Shown here piece after piece: positions 41,907 to 51,247 of a stretch of 64,000 bases of DNA (position 1 is the first letter of the stretch; the number at the start of each line of letters is the position of its first letter). Source of the stretch: an uncultured Bacteroidales bacterium (GTDB taxonomy: Bacteria; Bacteroidota; Bacteroidia; Bacteroidales; Paludibacteraceae); assembly GCA_900316005.1 (NCBI GenBank), contig ONBH01000022.1, forward strand, positions 1 to 64,000, given 5' to 3'. The notes below the pieces were generated by a model, which searched no databases, was not told where the DNA came from, and worked only from the letters and a program-made list of their open reading frames with translations. The translations under genes and the position numbers were made by a program.

Positions 41907-43583
41907 TTGAAACCGATTATTTATCAACTGATGCCGCGCACGTTCACCAATTTTAACGAAACGCGGCAAAAGAACGGAAGCCGTGAGGAGAACGGTTGCG
42001 GCACCTTTAAGGCCATTGGCCCTAAGGTGCTGCAACAAATCAAAGACCTCGGTGCAACCCATGTCTGGTACACGGGCGTTATACGTCATGCTACAGCGGA
42101 ATATAACACACCTTCGATTACCAAAGGAAAGGCCGGAAGCCCGTACGCCATCACCGATTACTACGATGTAGATCCCGACTTGGCTGTGGATCAAAACAAG
42201 CGTATGGAGGAATACGAGGCTTTGATTCGCCGCACGCATAAGGCCGGTCTGTTTGTCATCATGGACTTTGTGCCCAATCATGTGGCACGTGAGTATAAGT
42301 CGCTATGCAAGCCCAAAGACTGCCGTGACCTGGGCGAAGGTGACCATCCCGAATGGGCATTCTCGCCGCTTAATAACTTCTACTACATTCCGGGTGAACG
42401 TTTTGCTCCGTCGTTTGACATTGACGGCTACGAAGAATACCCCGCCAAAGTAACCGGTAACGACTGCTTTACCCCCCATCCGTCCGTCAATGATTGGTAT
42501 GAGACCATCAAACTCAACTACGGCGTACACTACATGGGTGGTGGCGAGAAACAGTTTGACCCCATACCCGACACCTGGAATAAGATGCTCCAGATTCTCA
42601 ATTTCTGGGCTCGCAAGGGTATAGATGCCTTCCGCGTGGATATGGCGGAGATGGTACCTATTGAGTTCTGGCGGTGGGTTATTCCGTACATGCATTCCTT
42701 CTTTCCGGAGCTGCAGTTTATCGGCGAGTGCTACAATCCCGACCTCTACCGCTCGTTCCTGGATGCCGGTTTCGACTACCTCTACGATAAGGTTGGTATG
42801 TACGACTACCTGCGTGGTGCTACATCGAAGAACTGGCCTGTATCGGGCATCACCGGTCAGTGGCAGAGCACCGATGATATCCGTCACCGCATGGTCTATT
42901 TCATGGAGAACCACGACGAGCAACGTATCGCCAGCGGTTTCTTCTGCGGACGCGGACGCTGTGCCGAACCCGCTATGATTGTGACCGCTACACTCGGAAC
43001 AAACCCCGTGCTTATTTGGGCGGGACAGGAACTGGGTGAGAAAGGTATGGACTCAGAAGGCTTCAGCGGCATGGATGGTAAGACTACCATCTTCGACTAC
43101 TGGGGGGTTAAGTCCCTACAGGCATGGGCTAACAAGGGCAAATGGGATGGCAAGGACTTGGACGAAGAGCAGTTAGAGCTCCGCAATTTCTACCACCGCC
43201 TCCTCAACATCGCTCGCAGCAACCGTGCTGTGACGGAGGGCATGATGTACGATTTGGAGTATGCCCAGGGCGAAGGATTCGATAGACATGAGGAATATGC
43301 CTATATCCGTAAGTACGAGGATGAGGTGCTGCTGTTTGTGCTCAACTTCCACGACCGCGAATTACCCACAACAGTACGTATTCCGCGTGAGGCATTTGAG
43401 TGCCTCGGGCAGAAAGAGTACAGCAAGGCTGTTGCTGAAGACCTGCTGACTGATACTATCCTGACATCCGTCAGTCCTAAGGGTCGCGCAGTAGGTTATA
43501 TACCCTTCAACTCCGAGGAACCCATTCAACTGACGTTGCCCGCCTGGACGGGTGTGATACTGAAGATTAGCCCCAAGAAATAA
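41907..43583 (+). CDS. GH13 alpha-amylase family enzyme
   Basis: The 558-residue protein has no signal peptide and is likely a cytoplasmic alpha-glucan hydrolase or transferase. GH13 features: MDFVPNHVAREY (region I), GIDAFRVDMAEM with nucleophile Asp245, FIGECYNPD with acid/base Glu274, and FMENHDEQR with Asp337. A C-terminal beta domain (about 465-558) follows. The substrate specificity is not clear. The only suitable start is TTG 41907, as an overlapping ATG at 41901 stops at once. With glgB at 4378 it suggests intracellular glycogen turnover. Confidence 0.9.
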   Translation: MKPIIYQLMPRTFTNFNETRQKNGSREENGCGTFKAIGPKVLQQIKDLGATHVWYTGVIRHATAEYNTPSITKGKAGSPYAITDYYDVDPDLAVDQNKRMEEYEALIRRTHKAGLFVIMDFVPNHVAREYKSLCKPKDCRDLGEGDHPEWAFSPLNNFYYIPGERFAPSFDIDGYEEYPAKVTGNDCFTPHPSVNDWYETIKLNYGVHYMGGGEKQFDPIPDTWNKMLQILNFWARKGIDAFRVDMAEMVPIEFWRWVIPYMHSFFPELQFIGECYNPDLYRSFLDAGFDYLYDKVGMYDYLRGATSKNWPVSGITGQWQSTDDIRHRMVYFMENHDEQRIASGFFCGRGRCAEPAMIVTATLGTNPVLIWAGQELGEKGMDSEGFSGMDGKTTIFDYWGVKSLQAWANKGKWDGKDLDEEQLELRNFYHRLLNIARSNRAVTEGMMYDLEYAQGEGFDRHEEYAYIRKYEDEVLLFVLNFHDRELPTTVRIPREAFECLGQKEYSKAVAEDLLTDTILTSVSPKGRAVGYIPFNSEEPIQLTLPAWTGVILKISPKK

Positions 43584-43586
43584 GCC

Positions 43587-44555
43587 GTGATAGAAGCTAT
43601 CCTACATAAGGTCACTACATTCCTGCGACTGATTCGCTGGTACAACCTCCTTTTCATTCTTATCCTTATATGGGTGATGGAGAAGTGGGTTGCTGTGCCG
43701 TTGCTTGGGCCGTGGGGAGAACAGATTCCAACGTGGATGCTGCTCTTGATGATGGGCGCTGTCGTGTGCATCGCGGCGGGCGGCTACGTCATCAACGACT
43801 ATTTCGATATCAAAATAGACCGAATCAACCGACCGGAACGACTCATCGTATCCAATACGGTGACCAAGACCGAGGCTATGTGGACCTTCCGCATATTGAC
43901 CATTATCGGCATTATCCTGGGGCTCGGGCTCGCATGGCTGGTGCATAGTTCTTCGCTTGCGCTTGTTTTTGTGCTCGTGCCCGGACTGTTGTGGTTCTAT
44001 TCTGCCTCGTACAAACGCCAGTTTCTGATTGGTAACCTCATTGTATCGCTGGCGGCTTCGGTCACACCCATGGTCGTGGCGATAACCAATGTAGCCATTC
44101 TGAGACTGCGATTCCCCGACCTTTTGGACTATACCACCCTGGTACACGATCTCTATGCATGGATAGGTGGGTTTGCATTCTTTGCATTCCTTACGACTTT
44201 CGTGCGCGAGATAATCAAGGACTTGCAGGATGCACCCGGTGACCGCGAATTAGAGTGCCATTCGCTGCCTGTAGTCATCGGCACAATGCCGACCAAGATT
44301 GTCGTCACCATTCTGACAATCATCATTATGGCATCGGTCTTGTACCTGAATTTCGCAGTGGTGCCATTTCCGCACGGCTTTACCGACCTCTCGACACGTT
44401 TTGCATTATACGGCCTTGCCGTGCCAATGGCATGCTCGCTATGGTTGGTATGGGCAGCGCGCATTGAGAGCGATTACCGTATGCCCCAACTGGTGTGGAA
44501 ATTTATCATGTTTATCGGAGTCATGTACGCCTTTGTAATCCATAGCCAATGCTGA
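43587..44555 (+). CDS. UbiA-family prenyltransferase
   Basis: A membrane prenyltransferase of 322 residues with about nine transmembrane helices. The first Asp-rich motif is NDYFDIKIDRINRPERLI and the second is REIIKDLQDAPGDRELECHSLPVVIG. The form with NDYFDIKID and IKDLQD is like the Bacteroidetes proteins annotated as geranylgeranylglycerol-phosphate geranylgeranyltransferase; a quinone role is also possible. It starts with GTG 43587, 3 bp after the amylase stop, and overlaps maf by 7 bp. Confidence 0.9.
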   Translation: MIEAILHKVTTFLRLIRWYNLLFILILIWVMEKWVAVPLLGPWGEQIPTWMLLLMMGAVVCIAAGGYVINDYFDIKIDRINRPERLIVSNTVTKTEAMWTFRILTIIGIILGLGLAWLVHSSSLALVFVLVPGLLWFYSASYKRQFLIGNLIVSLAASVTPMVVAITNVAILRLRFPDLLDYTTLVHDLYAWIGGFAFFAFLTTFVREIIKDLQDAPGDRELECHSLPVVIGTMPTKIVVTILTIIIMASVLYLNFAVVPFPHGFTDLSTRFALYGLAVPMACSLWLVWAARIESDYRMPQLVWKFIMFIGVMYAFVIHSQC

Positions 44556-45154
44556 ACCTACACGGACATACCATCCTTCTGGCCAGCCATTCGCCGCGAA
44601 GGCGCGAACTGCTACAAGGTCTGGGTCTGCCTTTCCGCTCGGTGAGTGTAGAGGCGGATGAGTCCTACCCTGAGACGCTACGCGAGGGAGATATACCTAT
44701 GTATATAGCGCGTGCGAAGGCGCGCGCATACGCGACACTGAGTCCGACGGAGATACTCCTTACCGCTGACACCATCGTATGGAGCGAGGGAACTATGCTG
44801 GGCAAACCCACCAATGAGGACGATGCCCGCCGTATGCTGCATATGCTAAGCGGACGGACGCATCAGGTCTATACCGCCGTATGCATGAACTGGCTGGATG
44901 CCAACGGTGTCTGCCACGATGAGAGCATTGTGGATAAGACTGACGTCACCTTCCGCCCTCTCACCGATGAGGAGATAGACTACTACATTACTACTTTCCG
45001 CCCCCTCGATAAAGCCGGTGCATATGGTATTCAGGAGTGGATAGGTTACGTAGGAGTAACAGGCATCAACGGATGCTATTTCAACGTCATGGGATTGCCT
45101 CTGCAACCCCTATACGCAATGCTAAAGAATTGGAGCCTACATTATAACGCATGA
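44549..45154 (+). CDS. maf: Maf-like nucleoside triphosphate pyrophosphatase
   Basis: Maf hydrolyses dTTP, UTP or modified nucleotides to the monophosphate. The 201-residue protein shows ILLASHSPRRRELLQGLGLPF (phosphate-binding), VEADESYPE, LLTADTIVWSEGTMLGKP with the catalytic Asp, MLSGRTHQVYTAVC, and DKAGAYGIQEWIGYVGVTGINGCYFNVMGLP. The start overlaps ubiA; the stop overlaps the sigma-factor ATG (ATGA). The strand order suggests one transcript from the amylase to the sigma cassette. Confidence 0.95.
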   Translation: MLNLHGHTILLASHSPRRRELLQGLGLPFRSVSVEADESYPETLREGDIPMYIARAKARAYATLSPTEILLTADTIVWSEGTMLGKPTNEDDARRMLHMLSGRTHQVYTAVCMNWLDANGVCHDESIVDKTDVTFRPLTDEEIDYYITTFRPLDKAGAYGIQEWIGYVGVTGINGCYFNVMGLPLQPLYAMLKNWSLHYNA

Positions 45155-45705
45155 CGACTGCTGACTACATAGAAGCTTTCCGCACGAGCAATCAAACTGT
45201 CATCCGGCAGTTCTACAATCGATACCGTTCGGAGTTCTTCCTTCAGGTGGGAGCGCCGTTCAACATCACCGATGAAGACCTGCTGGCCGACGTGTGGCAA
45301 GACTCCGTCATACGCCTATGGCAACTCATCGGCGATGGTCGTCTGACCGAGGAACGACTGGGCAACAAGACGCTGATGGCCTTCTTGGTAGGGATAGGGG
45401 AAAAGGCAATGTACGAAAACCTGCGCAAACTCAAAGAGCAGAACCTGCCGGACCCCGATATGCAGCACGAAGATACGGATGAAACGATGCGCAACTATGA
45501 CAAGAACGAACAAATGGAGACCGTGCGCGAAGTCGTCTGGAATATGCCTAACCCTTGTCGCCAATTGCTGGTTCATTTCTATTGGGACGAACTTGATTTT
45601 GCGACCATTGCCACGCGCATGAACTACTCCAATGCGGATAGCGCCAAGTCACAAAAGGCCAAGTGTATGAAGAAATTGATGATAGCGCTAAAAAAATACA
45701 TATAG
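45151..45705 (+). CDS. ECF-like sigma-70 family RNA polymerase sigma factor
   Basis: The 184-residue protein has a sigma region 2 helix set (FYNRYRSEFFLQV, DEDLLADVWQDSVIRLWQLI) and a region 4 helix-turn-helix (MPNPCRQLLVHFYWDELDFATIATRMNYSNADSAKSQKAKCMKKL). The region 2 is atypical, with NITDEDLLADVWQDS in place of the usual DAEDLVQ pattern. It is translationally coupled to maf, and 27 bp later comes a membrane protein that could be its regulator. Promoters it recognises are unknown. Confidence 0.87.
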   Translation: MTTADYIEAFRTSNQTVIRQFYNRYRSEFFLQVGAPFNITDEDLLADVWQDSVIRLWQLIGDGRLTEERLGNKTLMAFLVGIGEKAMYENLRKLKEQNLPDPDMQHEDTDETMRNYDKNEQMETVREVVWNMPNPCRQLLVHFYWDELDFATIATRMNYSNADSAKSQKAKCMKKLMIALKKYI

Positions 45706-45732
45706 CAGGTTACCTTTGCCTTCTATAATGAC

Positions 45733-46281
45733 ATGATGAATAGAATGAAAGATTTGGAACAAAATATTGTTGATGCCGTTCGCGCATACGGACTCAAAGA
45801 GATGCTTCGCAACGAGGAAACAGCGATTCGAGCCAGTCGTATTCGCAAGCTCCGTTTCAAGCACCTCGGATGGTCTTCGGCAGCTATCATGGGTATCGCA
45901 GCGCTGGCACTTCTGCTTATCGCACTGCCTACAATGAACCGCATGCGACACTACGCCGACTCCTATGCAAAGGCCATACAGGAAGTAGGTTGCTCGCGCG
46001 GCGAACCAAATCTGGTGGGAAACGAATTACTACTGATGCAAGCCGCAGAAGCGATGGCTGAAGGTGATTGGAACACAGCAGAACGCTATTCCGAAACAGT
46101 CATGATGGCATTAGAAGAACAAATCGCTACCGAAGACGAACAGGAACTGTACGAACAAGCCGAATGGTACTACACCATCACCCTGATGCACAACGGGCAA
46201 TACCTGAAAGCTCATAGACTACTCCGCCGCATCGAACAAAGACAAGGCATATACGCCACCCAGGCGGCACAGGTAAGGTAA
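45733..46281 (+). CDS. Single-pass membrane protein with TPR-like C-terminus, possible sigma regulator
   Basis: The 182-residue protein has a cytoplasmic helical N-terminus (LEQNIVDAVRAYGLKEMLRNEETAIRASRIRKLRFKHLG), one transmembrane helix (about 49-67, AAIMGIAALALLLIALP) and a helical extracytoplasmic part with TPR-like spacing (LLLMQAAEAMAEGDWNTAERYSETVMMALEEQ, EQAEWYYTITLMHNGQYLKAHRLLRRI). This layout and its place right after the sigma gene fit an anti-sigma or sensor protein, but no anti-sigma zinc motif is present. Function inferred from context only. Confidence 0.75.
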   Translation: MMNRMKDLEQNIVDAVRAYGLKEMLRNEETAIRASRIRKLRFKHLGWSSAAIMGIAALALLLIALPTMNRMRHYADSYAKAIQEVGCSRGEPNLVGNELLLMQAAEAMAEGDWNTAERYSETVMMALEEQIATEDEQELYEQAEWYYTITLMHNGQYLKAHRLLRRIEQRQGIYATQAAQVR

Positions 46282-46354
46282 CAGGGAGCCCCGACAACGA
46301 ACTAAAACGACACATGACAAATAATAATATTAACCACTTAAAATTTTAAGAACA

Positions 46355-47059
46355 ATGAAAAAGTTAATGATTTTTGCCTTCGCTATGCTTGCGATGGTAT
46401 CTTGCCAAAAGTCTGCTCAGCAGGCTAACGTAGCCGACAAAGATGCTGCGGCTACGATGGTAAACGCCTCGGTTTCCAACTGGGAACTGGCACAACGTTT
46501 GGCTAACTACGGCTACGAGAACGAAGCTGCAGGCGCTCTCGTAGAAGCAGCCGACATCTTGGTTTCGATCCCCGTTGTCAAAGCCGAAATCGGTAAAGAG
46601 GAGCCCGTCGGTACAGCTCCCACCGAGACAAAAGCCGAGAAAGCTCCGCTCAGCGTGGATAAACTGCTGGCTGACGCTTCGGAATTAACCGAGGATGCTG
46701 CTATCCTCTCGCGCATTGAGAGCATCAAGGGCCGTCAGGCTATGATGGCTGAGATGGAAGGTACACGTGGTGCTGTAGGTGGCGCACAAGTATTGAGCGA
46801 CATGGTTTATAGCAACGGTGAACAAATGTTCTTCTGCGATTTCTACGCACACCAAGTGGCTATGGTAGCCCTCGTAGGTGACGGCGACTCTGACCTGGAT
46901 CTCTTCATCTATGACCAGAACATGAACCTTGTGACTGAGGATGCCGGCTACGACTTCGACTGCCTCTGCACCTGGACTCCCGCATGGACCGGACGCTTCT
47001 ACATGAAGGTCGTAAACCGTGGCAACGTGTACAACCGTTTCACCTTGGCTACCAACTAA
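46355..47059 (+). CDS. Lipoprotein with a PPC-like beta domain
   Basis: The 234-residue protein has a lipoprotein signal (MKKLMIFAFAMLAMVSC, Cys17). The middle is helical and alanine-rich (WELAQRLANYGYENEAAGALVEAADILVSI). The last 90 residues look like a pre-peptidase C-terminal (PPC) type domain: FFCDFYAHQVAMVALVGDGDSDLDLFIYDQNMNLVTEDAGYDFDCLCTWTPAWTGRFYMKVVNRG. It follows the sigma-membrane protein pair by 73 bp and may be the third member of that cassette. It ends before a terminator. Confidence 0.78.
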   Translation: MKKLMIFAFAMLAMVSCQKSAQQANVADKDAAATMVNASVSNWELAQRLANYGYENEAAGALVEAADILVSIPVVKAEIGKEEPVGTAPTETKAEKAPLSVDKLLADASELTEDAAILSRIESIKGRQAMMAEMEGTRGAVGGAQVLSDMVYSNGEQMFFCDFYAHQVAMVALVGDGDSDLDLFIYDQNMNLVTEDAGYDFDCLCTWTPAWTGRFYMKVVNRGNVYNRFTLATN

Positions 47060-47077
47060 GCCATAGCATCAGAAGAT

Positions 47078-47109
47078 AAAAAAAGGGACCGCAAAGGTCT
47101 CTTTTTTTT
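47078..47109 (+). terminator. Rho-independent terminator
   Basis: An A-run and GGGACC (to 47090), loop GCAAA, then GGTCTC (from 47096) and eight T. Its T-run overlaps the -33 box of the next promoter. Confidence 0.8.
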
Positions 47110-47138
47110 GCATATGTCAGAAAAAAGCAGTATCTTTG
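47107..47138 (+). promoter_or_regulatory. Promoter of the VanX-like gene
   Basis: TTTG 47107-47110 followed by CATATGTC, and TATCTTTG 47131-47138, spacer 20 bp. Confidence 0.88.
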
Positions 47139-47160
47139 CACGATTTTTTTATGTATTAAT

Positions 47161-47880
47161 ATGAAGAATATACTCATTACCCTTCTGGCGGCAGCAATGC
47201 TTACCGCCTGCGCTCGCAAGGCAGAACAAGCCGGCGAAGCTATTTATGATAGGTCGGACTTTGTGGAAGTAACCGAAGTCATACCCGATGCCATCCTCGA
47301 AATCCGCTACTACAGCACCTACAATTTTGTAGGCACGCGTATCGACGGTTACACCCGCCCATTGGCTCTACTGACAAGACAAGCAGCGGATTCACTCAAA
47401 GCCGTTAACGACGAACTGAAAGCACGGGGCTACCGCATCAAGATCTGGGACACATACCGTCCGCAACGGGCAGTCAACCATTTTATCCGCTGGGCAGAGA
47501 ACCTACAAGACACCGCTATGAAAGCTATTTTCTATCCGATGGTGGACAAGAGTCTGCTGTTTGAGCAGGGCTATATCTACGCACGCTCCAGCCATAGCCG
47601 CGGCTCAACGGTTGATCTCACCCTTCTCGATGCAGCCAGCGGCCGAGAAGTGGAAATGGGTTCGCCCTTTGACTGGTTCGGCGAAGAGAGCCATCCTGAC
47701 TACGCAGGAAATGGTCTTCCCTTTTCAACCTGCAGTATTCAGGAGATTCAGGCCAACAGACAGATTCTGCACGATGCTATGATACGGCACGGATTCGAGG
47801 GTATCGACAGCGAGTGGTGGCACTTCACATTGGCAAATGAACCTTACCCCGATACGTATTTCGATTTTGAAGTGAAGTAA
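47161..47880 (+). CDS. M15D D-alanyl-D-alanine dipeptidase (VanX/DdpX-like) lipoprotein
   Basis: The 239-residue protein starts with a lipoprotein signal (ILITLLAAAMLTAC). The M15D fold shows IRYYSTYNFVGTRIDGY, IWDTYRPQRAVNHFI (Arg), zinc ligands His and Asp in SSHSRGSTVDLTL and Glu and His in IDSEWWHFTLANEPYP. Homologues split D-Ala-D-Ala in the cell envelope; in non-resistant bacteria they serve in peptidoglycan dipeptide use. No vanH or vanA neighbours are present, so a resistance role is unlikely. Confidence 0.92.
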   Translation: MKNILITLLAAAMLTACARKAEQAGEAIYDRSDFVEVTEVIPDAILEIRYYSTYNFVGTRIDGYTRPLALLTRQAADSLKAVNDELKARGYRIKIWDTYRPQRAVNHFIRWAENLQDTAMKAIFYPMVDKSLLFEQGYIYARSSHSRGSTVDLTLLDAASGREVEMGSPFDWFGEESHPDYAGNGLPFSTCSIQEIQANRQILHDAMIRHGFEGIDSEWWHFTLANEPYPDTYFDFEVK

Positions 47881-47924
47881 AATAGAGTGTCTTAACTATA
47901 AATTTGCAAAAAAGTGCCCAAAAA

Positions 47925-47956
47925 TTTGCGTATGTGCAATTTTTGTCGTAATTTTG
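47925..47956 (+). promoter_or_regulatory. Promoter of typA
   Basis: TTTG 47925-47928 followed by CGTATGTG, and TAATTTTG 47949-47956, spacer 20 bp. From 47918 to 47948 it is nearly identical to the yhcH-family promoter at 3734. Confidence 0.86.
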
Positions 47957-48011
47957 CAGGCTAATTTAATTTGCCGTAGTATGGCAATATGGAATTACCA
48001 CAAAACGAATT

Positions 48012-49823
48012 ATGCAAAACATACGAAATATAGCTATTATCGCCCATGTGGACCACGGTAAAACGACTCTCGTGGACAAGATGCTCTATACCGCCAAGGC
48101 GGTCAAGGAGGCGCATGGCGAATTCCAGGAACAGAAAGAGCTTATTCTGGATAACAATGAGTTGGAGCGCGAACGCGGAATCACCATCTTGGCTAAAAAC
48201 GTAGCCATTGATTACAAGGGCACCAAAATCAACATTATCGACACTCCGGGTCACGCAGACTTCGGCGGAGAGGTGGAACGCGTGCTGAATATGGCCGACG
48301 GCGTACTGCTGCTGGTGGACGCCTTTGAAGGCCCCATGCCGCAGACCCGCTTTGTGCTGCAGAAAGCGCTGGAGATGAACCTGAAACCCATCGTGGTCAT
48401 CAACAAGGTGGATAAACTCAACTGCCGTCCTGATGAGGTACAGGAAGCCGTGTTTGACCTGATGGTTAACCTCAATGCAACGGACGAGCAGCTCGATTTC
48501 CAAACCATATACGGTTCGGCTAAGAATGGCTGGATGTCCACCGACTGGCACAAACCCACCACGGACATCACCGCACTGATGGATGCCATCATCGAGTACA
48601 TCCCTGAGCCGGAGGTTTTGGAAGGTACACCGCAGATGCTGATCACCAGTCTGGACTACAACCCCTACGTAGGCCGTATAGCCGTAGGACGTGTACACCG
48701 CGGCACGCTGACCGATGGACAAACAGTTACCTTGGCCAAGAAAGACGGCAGTCGCATCAAGACCAAGATCAAGGAACTACACACCTTCTCGGGCATGGGG
48801 CATATTAAGACCGACGCTGTATCATCGGGCGACATATGCGCCCTAATCGGTATAGACGGCTTCGAGATAGGCGACACGATCTGCGATGCGCTGCAACCCG
48901 AACCGCTGCAACCCATTGCCATCGACGAACCGACTATGTCTATGGTATTCACGATAAACGACAGTCCGTTCTTCGGACAGGAAGGTAAGTTCGTCACCTC
49001 GCGTCATATTCACGAACGCCTGCAGAAGGAATTGGAGAAAAACCTCGCCCTGCGTGTAGAGAAGAACCCGAACGAGGACGTATGGCACGTATATGGCCGT
49101 GGCGTATTGCACCTGAGCGTACTCATTGAGACCATGCGTCGCGAAGGCTACGAACTGCAGGTGGGTCAACCGCAGGTTATCATCAAGACCATTGACGGCG
49201 TCAAATGCGAGCCCATAGAGCAACTGACGGTAAACACGCCGGAGGAATGCTCGGGTAAGATTATCGAATACGTATCCACCCACAAGGGCGAGATGACCAA
49301 GATGGAATTGATAAACGACCGCGTACAGTTAGAGTTCGAGATTCCCTCGCGCGGTATCATCGGTATGCGTACATACGTGATGAACGTTTCAGCCGGCGAG
49401 GCCATCATGGCACATCGTTTCCTGGAATTCCAACCTTATAAGGGCGAGATTGAGAAACGCACCAACGGCAGCCTCATCGCCATGGAGTCCGGTACAGCAT
49501 ACGCCTATGCCTTAGATAAGCTACAGGATCGCGGTAAGTTCTTCATCTACCCGCAAGAGGAAGTGTATGCCGGGCAAGTCGTAGGCGAGAACGCCAAGGA
49601 AGGCGATATAGTCATCAATGTGACCAAGTCGAAGAAACTGACCAACATGCGTTCTAAATCCGCCGACGACAAGGCTGTATTGCCGCCACCGATTATCTTC
49701 TCGCTGGAGGAAGCATTGGAGTACATCAAGGAGGACGAGTATGTGGAGGTGACACCCACTCATATGCGACTGAGAAAGATTATACTGGATGAGCTGGAGC
49801 GCAAACGCGCGTCAAAGAATTAA
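48012..49823 (+). CDS. typA: Ribosome-associated translational GTPase TypA/BipA
   Basis: TypA is an EF-G-like GTPase important for ribosome assembly and stress growth. The 603-residue protein has G1 [15 protein letters not shown], switch [12 protein letters not shown]3 [17 protein letters not shown]4 NKVDKLNC and the TypA-specific C-terminal domain with [25 protein letters not shown] and [16 protein letters not shown]. Full length, ATG start, own promoter. Confidence 0.97.
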   Translation: MQNIRNIAIIAHVDHGKTTLVDKMLYTAKAVKEAHGEFQEQKELILDNNELERERGITILAKNVAIDYKGTKINIIDTPGHADFGGEVERVLNMADGVLLLVDAFEGPMPQTRFVLQKALEMNLKPIVVINKVDKLNCRPDEVQEAVFDLMVNLNATDEQLDFQTIYGSAKNGWMSTDWHKPTTDITALMDAIIEYIPEPEVLEGTPQMLITSLDYNPYVGRIAVGRVHRGTLTDGQTVTLAKKDGSRIKTKIKELHTFSGMGHIKTDAVSSGDICALIGIDGFEIGDTICDALQPEPLQPIAIDEPTMSMVFTINDSPFFGQEGKFVTSRHIHERLQKELEKNLALRVEKNPNEDVWHVYGRGVLHLSVLIETMRREGYELQVGQPQVIIKTIDGVKCEPIEQLTVNTPEECSGKIIEYVSTHKGEMTKMELINDRVQLEFEIPSRGIIGMRTYVMNVSAGEAIMAHRFLEFQPYKGEIEKRTNGSLIAMESGTAYAYALDKLQDRGKFFIYPQEEVYAGQVVGENAKEGDIVINVTKSKKLTNMRSKSADDKAVLPPPIIFSLEEALEYIKEDEYVEVTPTHMRLRKIILDELERKRASKN

Positions 49824-49853
49824 TAGGAAATTAAGAATTAAAAATTAGAAATA

Positions 49854-51194
49854 ATGCAAATTAACTTATCGGAAATTAAAGACCAGCAGGCCGTTCTGAC
49901 CATGACGATGGAGCCTGCAGATTACCAGTCAGCAGTAGATAAAGAACTGCGTCAACTTCGCCAGAAAGCCAATATTCCGGGTTTCCGCCCCGGCATGGTG
50001 CCCCTGGGATTGGTAAAAAAGATGTACGGCAAAGGTGTGATGGCTGAGGTGCTCAACCGCGAAATCGGTGTGCAACTGCAGAAATACATTGAGGAACAGA
50101 ACCTTAACGTCCTTGGCGATCCCCTGCCCAATGAGGAGCAGACTCCCGCTGTTGATTTCGACAATCAGGATACCTTCACGTTTGCGTTTGATGTCGCCAT
50201 CGCGCCCGAGTTTGACGCGCTGCTCAACGGCCGCAACAAACTGACGCGTTATACCATTACCGTCACCGACGAAATGGTGAACCGTCAGGTTGAGACTTAC
50301 GCCAGCCGATTCGGTGAATACGTCGATGTAGATGATGTACAGGAAGGCGATGTGCTCAAGGGACTGATGACCGAGCAGAAAGAGAATGGTATCGTCAAGG
50401 AAAATGCGATTCTCAACCCGCAATATATGATGCAGGATCCGGACGCAAAGAAACTGTTCATCGGTGCTAAGAAGGGTGATGTCATCACCTTCAACCCCAT
50501 GAAGGCTTTCGGCTCGGAAGTAGAGGTGGCTTCGCTGCTGGATATCAAGAAAGAGGAAGCCAAGGAACTGACCTCTGATTTCACCTTTGAGATTCAGAAC
50601 GTGACTCGTCATCAGAACGCCCGGATTGACGGCGAACTGTTTGCCAAAGTCTATGGCGAGAATAACATTCAAGACGAAGCTGACTTCCGCGCTAAGGTGA
50701 AAGCCGAAATTGAGCAAAACATGCGTCAAGACAGCGACTATAAGTTCGGTCTCGACGCCAAGGCTGCCGTGATGAAGAAGCTGGAGAAACTCAACTTCCC
50801 GGAGAACTTCCTGCGCCGTTGGGTAAAGACCAACAACCCCAAACTGACCGACGAACAGCTGGATAAAGAATTCCCCCAGATGCTCGACGAACTAAAATGG
50901 CACCTCGCTAAAGAGCAACTGCTCAAGCACTTCGACATCAAGATTGAAAAAGAGGATGTAGAGGCATATGCTAAAGAAGTAGCCCGCATGCAGTTTATGC
51001 AATATGGTCTGATGCACGTCGAAGATCAGTATCTGACCAACTATGCGCAGGAGATGATGAAGAAGGAAGACCAACTTCGCGCACTCGTAGAGCGCTGTGC
51101 CGAGCAGAAGATTTACAAAGCTCTGGAAGGCGTAGCGAAGGTGGAAGAACAAGCCATCTCGCACGAGGATTTCGGAAAACTATTTAACGAGTAA
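49854..51194 (+). CDS. tig: Trigger factor
   Basis: Trigger factor is the ribosome-bound chaperone for nascent chains. The 446-residue protein has the ribosome-binding domain with IPGFRPGMVPLGLVKKMYG (the GFRxGxxP signature), a middle segment (about 150-250) that is a shortened or diverged PPIase domain, and the C-terminal helical chaperone domain (EQNMRQDSDYKFGLDAKAAVMKKLEKLNFPENFLRRWVK). As in other Bacteroidota the PPIase part lacks the usual active-site pattern. It follows typA by 30 bp of A/T-rich heptad-like DNA. Confidence 0.93.
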   Translation: MQINLSEIKDQQAVLTMTMEPADYQSAVDKELRQLRQKANIPGFRPGMVPLGLVKKMYGKGVMAEVLNREIGVQLQKYIEEQNLNVLGDPLPNEEQTPAVDFDNQDTFTFAFDVAIAPEFDALLNGRNKLTRYTITVTDEMVNRQVETYASRFGEYVDVDDVQEGDVLKGLMTEQKENGIVKENAILNPQYMMQDPDAKKLFIGAKKGDVITFNPMKAFGSEVEVASLLDIKKEEAKELTSDFTFEIQNVTRHQNARIDGELFAKVYGENNIQDEADFRAKVKAEIEQNMRQDSDYKFGLDAKAAVMKKLEKLNFPENFLRRWVKTNNPKLTDEQLDKEFPQMLDELKWHLAKEQLLKHFDIKIEKEDVEAYAKEVARMQFMQYGLMHVEDQYLTNYAQEMMKKEDQLRALVERCAEQKIYKALEGVAKVEEQAISHEDFGKLFNE

Positions 51195-51247
51195 GGACCG
51201 CTTCTTACTTTCGCAGAAAGTTATCCTTGCATCCTTATTCAACAATA

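Noticed and set aside
45711..45718. TACCTTTG before the membrane protein gene at 45733
   Set aside because: It matches a -7 box, but no TTTG lies about 20 bp upstream (45687-45690 reads GCTA), so I do not call a promoter.
47161..47880. VanX-like gene as a vancomycin resistance locus
   Set aside because: No vanH, vanA or regulator is near; a peptidoglycan recycling role is more likely.
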